Assembly (NCBI GenBank): GCA_030734395.1
Contig: JAUZTG010000002.1
Coordinates: forward strand, 107,320 to 171,319
From: Sarocladium kiliense
Taxonomy: Eukaryota > Ascomycota > Sordariomycetes > Hypocreales > Sarocladiaceae
Length of the DNA: 64,000 nt
Reading direction: 5' to 3'
Under the pieces are notes generated by a model. It did not search any database, had not been told where the DNA came from, and saw only the letters and a program-made list of their open reading frames with translations. Positions 45,979 through 55,641 of the stretch are shown one piece after another. Every line of letters starts with the position of its first letter. Positions within the stretch are counted from its first letter, which is position 1. Both the position numbers and the translations under genes were made by a program.

Positions 45979-46674
45979 CTATCGACGACGTTGACAGGCA
46001 TGAGCTTGACACGTCTCCATCCGAGCTCGTGCCTTGTCCGCCAAGTCCGCTAGTTCATGTAGTAATTGCAGAATAAAGTCTGCAGGCACGCCCTGAACTC
46101 TTCCGAGATGGGCCGGAACAGATACACTGGGCGCCGTACCAAGTGGAGATTGCGCATCGTTTCGAGCAGTAGGATCCGATGCGTGCTCTAACTGCTGCCC
46201 TGTCGCGGAACCTGTCGTTGGTTGCGGGCTTTCGTTCTCATGGTGTGATGACAGTTCTGCATCCAAGTGATTGATGTTCTCCGGTGAAGCAGAAGAGGCA
46301 GAAGCAGCCACGGTTGGCGTGTGTGCGGCTGCATTTTGGCGCCTGTGAACATGGCATCTTCGACTTCTCCGTAGAGGAACTTTCTGTGCGTCTGGATTCG
46401 CATCTAGTTCTTTGATCTGAAAGAGTGATTAGCATAGAGTACGAGAGAGGAAATGCATACAACCCACGATAGGCTTGAAGATATCCGGCACCATCTCGCC
46501 TGCTGGGACATGATGGAGGCCGTACCATTTGCCGTTGCACCCGTATGCGATCACGACCGGAACGTGGCCCATCTTTCCCAGCTGGCCCGTCTTCCTTACC
46601 ACGCTCAGCGCGCTCCTCCGTACTTTTGTCACCTGTTTGCTAGATTCTTTACTAGAGCGCTGATTGGGAGACAT
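45979..46674 (-). CDS. MADS-box-like small protein, two exons, 214 aa
   Basis: ATG 46674. Exon 1 is 46674-46468, the intron 46467-46417 (51 bases, GTGGGT...TATGCTAATCACTCTTTCAG) and exon 2 46416-45979, in frame. Residues 10-60 resemble the MADS core: SSKQVTKVRRSALSVVRKTG (the RQVTF-KRR-GLLKKA helix), then MGHVPVVIAYGCNGKWYGLH (the VALIIFS-GKLYEF strands). The rest is a Ser/Thr/His-rich linker and a C-terminal helix ADFILQLLHELADLADKARA. Fungi carry families of short, divergent MADS-like proteins of unknown role. Similarity is clear by eye but weak, so DNA binding is inferred. Confidence 0.7.
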
Positions 46675-47550
46675 TATGTCGATGGCGAATGTTCGCGAGG
46701 TGGATTGGTAGCTTGCAAGAACCATTTGAACACCCAGCATCAAAATTGCGGCCGGAACAAGACCCAGCCTTTATGGAGGCGAACAGCCGCCTGCATGCGT
46801 CCAGATTTCGTCTGACACGAGCTAAAACACACATCCAGTGGCAATGGCAAACTCAATCTGTAGCTTGATTCCATTGGACAGTGATGCGCCGTTGGTTGGC
46901 ACGTCGCCGACCTTCGTTCACTTCTGGCCGTTCGGATATGCAGGGGCCACTTCTGGCCTTCTTACATTCTCATTGTTGGCGTCCCCCTGTCAGATGCCTA
47001 GTCGCAGCTCTGTACACCATCATGACCAGCTTGGCGATACAGGGGTGGCGTGACCTCAATAATCCGTACGTAACACGCTGCCAGCCGAAGACTCCACGAC
47101 CCAGGCCAGGGATATGTTTCTCCCAGAGCTACCTGAGCGCTTCTGGTGGCCTGTACATGGCTTTCGCTGTCCTGGAGAGGGAGCTTGCAGTCAGGATGCG
47201 TCCTTTGCGAATAGCCGCCAGGCACTCTGTTAGTTGCACCTGGTTGAAGCCGCCTTTGTCGTTCAGCGGAACAGGATGTGAGGATATATAGATTCTGCAG
47301 TACGTATGGCGTGTCCATATTCTGTATGAAGAACCCCGTGCAGAACAGTGCATGCATCCTTGACTTGCCTTGTCGCATGGGAAACGCAGAGACTGAAGCA
47401 CCGAAGCAGTCTAACTAGTGGAGTACAACCTCTAGAGTCTGGTTGGGAATCCTTCCACGGGCCTTAGAGCGATTGCAGCATCAATTGACCAAACGATCTA
47501 CCAATCCTGCCTCGGATAAGCATTCCACGGCTTCTTCGAACCCTACTGTA
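46675..47550. other. intergenic stretch
   Basis: No supported gene. Two copies of the dispersed CACTTCTGGCC motif lie at 46919-46929 and 46948-46958. Confidence 0.4.
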
Positions 47551-48310
47551 TCAAAAGTGAAGAAGTGTGGACATGTCTCCCCCAAAAAGATCACCCATCT
47601 CTCCAGTGTCCCATTGTTCCCTGGTCTGCTCCACTGCGTCCTTGGTCGTGGCTGAGGCCGGTCCTATCTGGCGACTGTCCCCGGGCATCGCGTGTCTGAG
47701 CAGCTCCGATTCCTTCGCTGGGGGCTTCTGGAAGCACTGCTGTATCATCTCTTCCACTTTACGATTCCTATACCTCGGTCAGCAGCGCCCGTTCAAGCTC
47801 AGAGGATCCGTACTCACATGTTTCTCGTCTGTGCCAGTCTGGATATGTTAGATAGTGGCGCTTTGGGACCCAATGTTCGGCTTACATCTCTTCCAATCCT
47901 TCCACTCTGGGCCGGGGGAGTCAGCGTCTTCCACTCACTGCGGCGTATGTATCTTACTTGTCCTTCATTCTCCTGGCACTTTCGTGCATCCTGTGATTGT
48001 GACGGTTGGCGCCGTGATCGTGTGCGCAGCCGGAAAAGAGGGAGGAGCGAAGCGGACATACTCTTGAGTGATCTTTCCGACTTCGAACATGTCTTTACGA
48101 ATCTCACGGATGCTAGAAATCGGTAAGACAGAGATCGTCCGAGCGAAGGAATTACTTGCTGTGAGTTCGAGTAGGAAGGAGCTCCGTGTCGAGATTGGAA
48201 CGAAGCCATTTTCTTCGTCTGTCAACGGGGTGATGCGGTGGGATGGTGGTAGAAGCTGGAGAGCCGCGGCTTGGGAAGAGAAGAAAGACAGCACACGTAC
48301 TGAAAAATGA
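47551..48310 (-). CDS. coiled-coil protein with three micro-exons, 5' end incomplete
   Basis: Five exons join in frame: from about 48310 to 48062, then 47990-47958 (33 bases), 47906-47886 (21), 47838-47818 (21) and 47767-47551. The introns (71, 51, 47 and 50 bases) all have GT...AG ends and three have strong branch sites (CGCTGAC, TATCTAAC, GCTGACC). The joined protein reads as one long amphipathic helix: REIRKDMFEVGKITQEMHES, ARRMKDKVEGLEEILAQTRN, MNRKVEEMIQQCF. A charged tail with a GEMGDLFGGDMS segment follows. The start is unknown, because the open frame continues upstream without an ATG, so at least one 5' exon is missing. No family recognised. Confidence 0.7.
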
Positions 48311-48372
48311 CAGAACCACTTCGCTTCACTTGCACTCGTCAGCTGTTGGTCCTGATCTGGATTTTTCAACAC

Positions 48373-48950
48373 ATACGTCTGTGGTCGTTACACAGTGGAT
48401 CCAATGGTTGTCCTGGTTCTCTCCGCGTTTGCCACGCCGCGGGTAACCAACATCTTGCGCCTGTATGGTTCTGTCGCTGAGCATCCCCATACGGCTGGAC
48501 GCTTTGGCGCAAGCGCTTGGACTTCTGAGGGCTTCACATACAACGCTCGAGGATACACCTCCGGCCCATCAATGCATCGCCCAAAAATGCAACAGTGACA
48601 CCGTTCGCTGCAGGGCTACGGAGTGGCGGCATCACCCCCGGTGCTTTGCCGCGCCCGGCCTGGTGCAACATCCCGAACTGGCCTCAAGGTGGGCCACGGC
48701 CAGACGGAAACATGAACGGCCAACAGCGACCAGCCCATGCACGGCAAGAGGGAAGGACTGAGGAGGATCTTGTCGTGGAGCGCAGCCTCTTCCAGGAATG
48801 GCGCCCCCCTTGCATTCAATTCATTCGTCATCGACTCAGGGTTACAGTGGCTGCAGGTCGATCACGATTCCAAACAGTTAATACCGAAGTCCGACGCGCC
48901 AACGACGCACCGCATGCGCTGCACCGTATTTCCACCCGACTGTAGTAGCG
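48373..48950. other. intergenic stretch
   Basis: Should contain the missing 5' exon of the minus-strand coiled-coil gene. Plus-strand frames at 48595-48945 show no features. Confidence 0.35.
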
Positions 48951-49606
48951 ATGGTGGAATGGAGAACTTTCTCGGCACGGCTCCGGGAAGGGTGGCGCAT
49001 ACGTCGGGACTCTCAGCTCCATCTGACGGAGTACGATAGCCTGCTCCTCGACATAGACCACCACATCCCTCTGAGCTACTTTGTCTCGGCCAGTCTCTTA
49101 TCCTGGCTGCTTCTTGCGGGGTACCTGATCTCGCCGTCGACCTACGCCTCCATTCAGCAGACCGAGGTCCTCAAAGACGCTGGGAAGGCGACCAAGTCCG
49201 TCTTCCGGGTCATCCGCAACCTGCCGCTCCTTGTGATCGCGTCTGTTGGCTGCTTCATCGCCACGGCGGGCCTGGCTTTCATTTCCTACGAGTGGTGGTG
49301 CAATCGCGTCTAGGTGAAACGATACGTAGTGCTGCAGGTTCCGACCCTGTTGTTTGGTCTCCTGCGAGTCGCGCCGCTGTTGGCGACGTACTGACGGAGT
49401 GCAGACCCGTTCTCTCCAACTCGGCAATAGGACTTCTGTCGACGATCCTGAGGATCTATGCTGAGCAAGGCGGCGAGTGGTCCATCACTGCTGTCATCAC
49501 CGGATCCATCATCCTGACGTGGTTTGCTGCATCTGGTGTCTTGTTCATCTACATAGAGTGGATCCTGATTCCTCGACTGAAGAGTACACCGGTTGATGCA
49601 TCATGA
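48951..49606 (+). pseudogene. multi-pass membrane protein with an in-frame TAG, about 200 codons
   Basis: Exon 1 is 48951-49351, the intron 49352-49404 (GTTTGG...TACTGACGGAGTGCAG, 53 bases) and exon 2 49405-49606. All of it is in one frame except for a single TAG at 49311-49313. The plan matches a common fungal four-helix membrane family. There is a cytosolic N-terminus, LSYFVSASLLSWLLLAGYL, a loop with KSVFRVIRNLPLLVIASVG, then past the stop KRYVVLQVPTLLPVL, GLLSTILRIYAEQGGEWSIT and a last helix ending in EWILIPRL. The conserved QGGEWS loop lies after the TAG, so the stop truncates an otherwise well-kept gene. CAG-to-TAG is the simplest origin. Confidence 0.7.
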
Positions 49607-51211
49607 ATATATTGTCTTTAGCCTGGCAGTGGTGCCGTATTGATCTTTTCCTGTCTCACAACGTCCTCCGCCGAACCTGATTACTAGTTATAGCCTTGAA
49701 GATCCGACTGTCCTCTACCTACATTTTGCAGTACCTCCCGGACCTTTTCGTACATCCGAATGGTGCTGATCGGAGGTCAGTTCTTGCCCTGCTGCATCAA
49801 GTCGGGCATGCTCACTCTTGTTGGGTTTCCACCACGCTATAGAGGCGTCAGACCACGACCGGTGAGGAGGAAGGGGAGGAGCAACCCACGTTTTCTCAAG
49901 GTTGGAGACCCTGCACAGTTCAACATGTCAGCGGACGACAACGCACTGGGCTGGATGGCTGTGGCTTACTTGTTGGTCAAATGTATGTTCATTCCTTGCA
50001 GACTGAGGGTTTGGTCAGCCAACGTCACCGTGCGTTGTTTGACTGGACACGAACTCGTAGACCTGACTCTTCAATGCGTTGACGGTTCTGGAGATCTCAT
50101 CCCCGAACTTCTGTGTAGACGATCTGCGCGTTGTCAGCATCCGATACTGCGTTACTTCACCTGGCCAACAGTACTGACGGTGGGCTTGCTGCCTTGGGCC
50201 CGATCTGGTTCTGTCTCGACCAGTCGACGGCCGGCCGAGGTTCGGTGGACTGTGGTGCGGCGCCAGTGGAGATCTGTAGCGGCGGGTACATCCAGTCGTT
50301 CGATCTAGAGCCGCCGCTGGGCTGTGGGGGATTCATCGTTTGGTCGCTGAACATGGCCTTGGGGACTCTTGATCTCTTGGTGAATCAATGAGAGAATGAT
50401 CAAAAATGCTCCAGTCCAGGTTCATGAGCCGATTTTTATGTTCACCCAGACGATACCGGCAGTCTGGTTCAGCTGAAGGAAGCGTCTCATTGTTGACAAC
50501 TCTACCGCAGTCAACAGTCAAGACCAACAGCCCAAAGACGAGAGCCAACAGTCAACAGTGAACGGCCAGAAATGGATTTCTTCCAGGGTCACGTCCATTT
50601 TGGGCCGTAGCTGCCACTAGTAGAGGCCGGAGTCGGGCGCGTAAGTGCGGACCGCCTCCAAGCTCCCGCATTGTGACATCCACTCGAGAACGTGCGAGTC
50701 ATCACACAACTTCGTAGCCCACATCCTGCTCCGAGGTCTGAATCGACCAGCCATTGGACGCATGGGTCAAAAATGGCTTCGGGCACACCATCTGGACGCC
50801 GCTGGCGTAGGGTATGATCAGTGCATCGCGAAGAAGCGCGGATACCTGCATGGCGAAGGACGTGATCCTGGAGATGCCAATGGACTTGAGCGGCCGACGA
50901 AGACCAATGCGGAGCAAGCTAGAGCCTTCCGTGACTGGTCCGACGTGATGCCCATCGAGGTCCGGCAGTGAGAAGCTGAAGGTCGCTTTAATCGCTCAGA
51001 ATGTAACTGTTCCGGGTCAGCCCTCTTCTTCCGCCATCTGAGCTAGCTTGTTGCAAGCTAGCGCCTGTGCTTGTGATTGCCACTGCGATCCTGCTGGGAA
51101 AACGGTCTCGATCGTTGTGCAGCGAAACCCTTGGCCCCGTCGTAGAGCGGCTGTCATAGTCGCGCTTTTCGTCTTCAGTGTTCTATCACCAGTGCGTCGT
51201 CTGGCTGAATG
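49607..51211. other. stretch with weak frames only
   Basis: A plus frame from ATG 49760 (182 codons) and another ending at 50391 (LDQSTAGRGSVDCGAAPVEI) have reasonable composition but no domain and no convincing splice. A hairpin repeat (50563-50609) and a 9-base-arm hairpin (GCTAGCTTG-TTG-CAAGCTAGC, 51042-51062) are present. Confidence 0.4.
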
Positions 51212-51929
51212 TCAGGCCCTGATGGCATTCCGTGTCGAGCGTCTGAATTTCATTACCGTGTCTGGGCGCAGTTGTTTTCGAGGCCTGGTGCCGTCTATTT
51301 GCGAGACAGCTTCTCTTTCCCGCTTCGTGCGACGAGGTTCCACTGGAGGTGGGACGCGATCCTCCGGGGAGACGGAGTCTAAGCCCGAGGCGCGCTTAGC
51401 CTTGGGGCCGACTGTAGCGGTAAGCGCGGGCTGGCTCAGCTTAGACATCGAATCGCGAAGAGTGTCCGAACCTTCAGTCGTCGGTCCCACAGCGGGGTCG
51501 GACCACTTTTGACTTATGCGGGGCTGGGCAAGGGGAATCCGGATCGATCATTCCCTGTTCAAGTGTTTGCTCCGTGCCATCCGCGGCTACTCCGTCGACG
51601 TGGGAGTCAGCTCGGCGATTCTGGGAGGAGATGGTTCTTGCGCCTCGCCGTGAGCTCGGTTGGTGTTGAGAAGATGAGCTGCAGTCATCACCAGCTTCAC
51701 CACAACATCCAGAAGTGCCCTTCAAGCTGCTCGGTCTTGTCCGCTTGTGGCCGCAAGTCTTGCTGCCATACATAATATGACAGCGACGTCTTGGGATCTG
51801 TACTGCAAGCTCTTTCCTTGCAACACGGTCTTCCTCAGCAGCTGGTCTGCTCTGTCGCTCTTTTTTCTCGTCCTTCCTTTTTGCCGTTTTTAGGTTCCGT
51901 CTCTCTTTCAGCGTCTCGTGTCCACACAC
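51212..51929 (-). CDS. hypothetical Cys/His and basic-rich protein, partial model
   Basis: Two minus frames look coding. 51929-51474 contains a very basic helix (KTAKRKDEKKERQSR) and a CHIMYGSKTCGHKR segment that could bind zinc. 51490-51212 reads SKLSQPALTATVGPKAKRAS, then PRRTKREREA and ends RRSTRNAIRA. They must be joined near 51490-51540, but no intron restores the frame cleanly, so either a frameshift or an unusual splice is present. An acceptor with branch ACTAAC at about 51930-51945 suggests an upstream exon. Nuclear location is likely from composition; function unknown. Confidence 0.45.
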
Positions 51930-51957
51930 ACCCTACTGTCATAGGTTAGTCACTTAG

Positions 51958-52374
51958 ATGAAGAACCAACCCGACCAACACCGTCTTGACACCGTGATCC
52001 ACACACCATGGTCCGATGTGGCTGTCGCCGAGGTCCTCCTCACTTTCGTCTCGTCACATTGGACTTTTCTTGGCATCAAAGCCAACATCCTGGACCACGC
52101 GTCCTGGGATTGGCCTAGCCCGGAGAGTCTTCTCTGGGTTGTCAAGGATGGTCGCGGGCTGAAGCTTTGGCAGCCGTGGATCCACGCTGCTCACACCCTG
52201 ACGAGAATCCACGAAAGAGAGATCGAGGCAGTCATCGGCCACCATGAGCACATGGACGAGCTCTACGTCGCCGTCAAGTGGGTTGGCCACGATTGCCCGA
52301 CTTGGGAGATTGAGTCCTCGCACAGTCACAGCCAAAAGCTGACGGAATACTGGGCATCCATATGCCGCCCGTGA
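51958..52374 (+). CDS. chromodomain protein, 138 aa
   Basis: Single exon from ATG 51958. Residues 88-135 match a chromodomain: EIEAVIGHHEHMDELYVAVK, then WVGHDCPTWEIESSH and a C-terminal helix SQKLTEYWASI. The core aromatic residues Tyr103, Trp108 and Trp116 sit where the methyl-lysine cage lies in HP1-type domains. The N-terminal 85 residues contain no integrase or RT motif, so it is not an obvious fragment of a chromovirus. A role in reading histone methylation is inferred from the domain. It starts about 30 bases from a divergent minus-strand gene. Confidence 0.7.
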   Translation: MKNQPDQHRLDTVIHTPWSDVAVAEVLLTFVSSHWTFLGIKANILDHASWDWPSPESLLWVVKDGRGLKLWQPWIHAAHTLTRIHEREIEAVIGHHEHMDELYVAVKWVGHDCPTWEIESSHSHSQKLTEYWASICRP

Positions 52375-52921
52375 CATCTCTCCATATCGAGGGCGATCCT
52401 CCATCGTTGTGGTGAGGGGGTGACTTCCACGAATGACCCGTAGATCTTTCGACCGTAATACTGTACAAAATACAGACCTACAATGCTGAGATTTGATTTG
52501 CCCACCCATCTCAATTGCTACTGTGCTACACTGGTGGCGAATATGGGAGGTGAGAGACAACCTCAGCAGAGGAGATGGGGTTTGACTACTGTTTTAGGGT
52601 AGGGCGAGCCGTTAGGTGAGCATGAGAAAACAGGGCGCTATGGTCCCCTTCGATTAAAGACTCGAATTGATTTCGAAGCTTTCATTCGTCACTTGATGTT
52701 GTACCGTACACAGCTGCAATATCACGGATTTCTGCATGATTATTCGTTGCTTTCCTTCGGCAATCAGACAGTGATCATGGGTGGCTCTTTCGATCATCAG
52801 GATCCAGCATCAATATCAGGTCACGTGAAACAGAACCAAACCCCGCATCTCCACGTGTGCGTGCCGACTACCCCAGACACCCTGTCACACGATGACAGTT
52901 CGTCCATCCTGCACCCGAGCC

Positions 52922-53870
52922 TCAAGGGTTCCCATAGCCATCAACGCTGCATCCGGACTCGGTCGGAAGAGCCACTTCAAGCCGTCGCGGATCTCTTTCT
53001 AAAGTCTCGCTAGTCTCGCTGGCAGCGACAGCCATCTGAGCCGCAAAGCTGGCTGCGCCATGGAGGGTCTTCCGGCCCCGCGATTGAGCCAGGAACGGAT
53101 GCTGAGACGTCGTCAACGATCGAGTCATGTTTTTGACTTTGGGTAGTGAACACACTCTTGGAGTCGGCAAATGCCCGGACTTCAGATCGCCGACAAAAGC
53201 GGTCGCTGCGCGGGTCCATATGCGATGATGGCCCAGCATGAGGACCGCGGTGCTTTCTAGGTACGCAGCCAGGTACATTGGATTGGCTTCCCTGATCGAC
53301 CGATCCGTGACCGGCTCAAAGTTCCAGTCGAGCACTATCCCCGTCAGCATGGAGTCGCGTCAACCGCTGCACTGCAGCCTTACGTATCTTGACGACACCG
53401 TTGAGAGATACGCGGATGGTGTCGACGCGGAAGGCAAAGGGCTGTGCCAAGAGGTGGTGAACAGCATCCATCACCTGCAACATGGCGGCAGCAACCTCTC
53501 CCTGGTAGAGGGGAAGGATGTCGAACAGATCCATGTCCACAAACTCGTAGGCAACATACCCTTGGCCTTTGTAGTGATGGAAGGACAGCGGCCGCGCGAT
53601 GTTGGCGTGAGCGACTGTCGTCAGGCGAAGAGCCAACCCAAATGCTTCTGGGATAGTCCTCTGCACCACCACCAGCTGGCGCATGAGCCTCTTGCGATGA
53701 ATGCCGATCCACCCTCCGGGTGTGTTGCCCACCTTCTCATAGTCCTCGTTGGGGTTTCGGTCCAGCTTTGCCAACATCACTGCTTTGACAGCGATCACGC
53801 CGTTGGCGTTGGGAGTTCTCGCTGTATCCATGGCGCAGCCTGACGATGCGAGCGATGCAGCGGGAGCCAT
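52922..53870 (-). CDS. truncated pseudokinase-like protein, two exons, 299 aa
   Basis: ATG 53870. Exon 1 is 53870-53384, the intron 53383-53335 (49 bases, GTAAGG...ATGCTGACGGGGATAG) and exon 2 53334-52922, in frame. A kinase-like N-lobe is visible (VIAVKAVMLAKL; a helix; ANIARPLSFHHYKGQGYVAYEF), followed by DMDLFDILPLYQGEVAAAML and a degenerate catalytic region (FAFRVDTIRVSLNGVVKI) with no HRD, no Asn and no DFG. The layout parallels the fungal pseudokinase at 55642-56768. The C-terminal 130 residues replace the C-lobe. It is predicted catalytically dead; a regulatory role is inference. Confidence 0.65.
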
Positions 53871-54363
53871 CCACTCGACACAACCGCCGCATACTTGAGT
53901 CGCGATTTGATTTCTGAGTTGCTTTTACTGGATTGGTCATTCGTCCAGAAGTGGACGTTTCGCCCGTCCCCTCGGGGGTTGACAGACGTACTATCCTGGC
54001 AGGCAATGACGTGAGCTGTAAATGGACGCTCGAAGCCAGGTCCGAAAGTCCACTTCGGTGCCTTCGGATTTCCAGAGACAGACACAACGACGAGGCAAAG
54101 TGGTCAACCACGCTCCTTAGCACATCGATGGTGCGGCTTATGTACCATTAGTACTGCCAAGAACATATTGTTGCCGCTTGGACGTTTGAATCTAAGCGAT
54201 GAGACAGACGTAAGCCCGAATGACATCGTAACATGGGGTACCGGTAAACGGGACTATGCTTGAGTTTACACAAGGCTGCGAACATATATGATCGATTCAT
54301 CTCGCTACAATACACTAAAGTGGATAGATGATCAAACGAAACTCTGGCAAGACATCTCATATC
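53871..54363. other. spacer with dispersed-repeat motifs
   Basis: Holds CGTCCAGAAGTGGACG at 53942-53957 and related GGTCCGAAAGTCCACTTC at about 54040-54057, but no gene. Confidence 0.5.
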
Positions 54364-54753
54364 TCATATCTGTTCCCATTTCTGACTCAGATGTTGCTTT
54401 CTTTCGGTAGGCGGGTGATCCGTAGCCATCGTGGGAGGTGTCAGAAAGGGTGAGGGCGGCGTCTGCGCCGTCATGCACTCGTCATTTCTCCCCGGGATCT
54501 CTTGGGTCAAGGCGTGGATAAGCTGCTTCTGGGTACTGATCGTCTGCGTCAAGATTTCTTCTCGCATCGCAGCGTGTCTCTGAAGCTCGGCGAGGTGCTG
54601 GTTCTTACGTCGCAGCTCCTGGATCTCCGTCGCTCGTGAGGCGAGCCCTTCTTGAAGCTGATGGATCTGATGATCACACTCGCGCAGTATTCCGAGTGTC
54701 CACCGTGTTTGCGGCGACGATAGTTTCCACGCCATGCAGCCTGCGCATGACAT
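54364..54753 (-). CDS. small coiled-coil protein, 129 aa
   Basis: The frame is open from an ATG at 54891, but the ATG at 54753 (MSCAGCMAWKL) has the better protein-like start. A long coiled coil spans residues about 25-85 (ECDHQIHQLQEGLASRATEI, QELRRKNQHLAELQ). A Pro/Thr-rich tail follows (TPPSPFLTPPTMATD). The CxxC in the first six residues could bind metal. It belongs to the same kind of small coiled-coil orphans as those at 2.9, 13 and 18 kb, without clear sequence similarity to them. Confidence 0.55.
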   Translation of the reverse strand: MSCAGCMAWKLSSPQTRWTLGILRECDHQIHQLQEGLASRATEIQELRRKNQHLAELQRHAAMREEILTQTISTQKQLIHALTQEIPGRNDECMTAQTPPSPFLTPPTMATDHPPTERKQHLSQKWEQI

Positions 54754-55224
54754 TTTGCGATGAAGCCTCGTGAAGGCCCCGGTGGAACTCGGCGACTCAG
54801 GTTTATATGTTGATTCGGATCTATACCTTGGGCTAGGGCACTGTAGGACTGGATATGCGATCCCGTCATGACCAAGAAGCATTACGACCATTACTAGTCT
54901 GTGGCCAACCTAGAGAGCCATGCACACGTGGAACAGCTGCTTGAGATGGTGCTGTCTTGGTGATGTCGGGTCGTTCCGGCTCAAGCCTCGTCCTCGAGGT
55001 ATCATGTCCGAGCAAGGCCCCATGCCAGCGATTGAGGACATAGTGTCCCCTTCCTGTCCAACCTGGTGACTCGAAAGAACATTTTGAATCTCTATTTTAG
55101 ATGTACTGTAGATTAGACTCAAGTCACCAGCCATGTTGGCGCTGCGGACGACAAAACTCTCAGTGGTTTGTGCGGCATCGATCGACTCTTCTCATAGTTG
55201 TGATCTTACATTAATCACAACACA

Positions 55225-55460
55225 GTACTGTACAGGTACCTGTAGCTGTGACCACACAGTACCCAGATACGCTTTGCGGTAACGCAATAAAGCAAAAGAG
55301 CAGTAAAAGCCACTTTTAGACTCCATTTTAATGTCCGTTTAACGTCATACCGCACGGTAAGTGGCCCCAGCGTTCACTTTCCCCGTTGCGGGTTCAAGAA
55401 GGTCTTCTTTAGAAAAGACTGTTTTTGATTGAAACACTAGTCGCAAGAGCACTGGATCTT
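55225..55460 (-). repeat. dispersed repeat, copy 2 (inverted relative to copy 1)
   Basis: The reverse complement matches 40201-40450 over about 230 bases with roughly three quarters identity by eye. It lies immediately upstream of the pseudokinase gene starting at 55642. Confidence 0.75.
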
Positions 55461-55641
55461 ATGGGTCTTGAGTGTGGGAGAGTACCGCTATGTTCCGATC
55501 GAGACTGTAACAGAGATGAGTTGTTTAGACAAGAGAGGACATTTGAACGTAGGTGTTCTGTATAGACTCAGTATAAAGCCTTCAATATTTGCGCCCTGCT
55601 TGGTCAGCTCTCTTCTTCAGTCCCTTTCACTACTTGCCGCA

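Noticed and set aside
45223..46935. Similar peptides containing VHFW or HFWPFG in frames at 16.5, 45.4, 46.9 and 54 kb suggested a shared protein family
   Set aside because: All are translations of the dispersed CACTTCTGG nucleotide motif in different frames and strands; the surrounding protein sequence does not match.
51958..52374. Chromodomain as the tail of a Ty3/gypsy (chromovirus) integrase
   Set aside because: No integrase, RNase H or RT motif precedes it in frame, no LTRs flank it, and it has its own start codon and short length.
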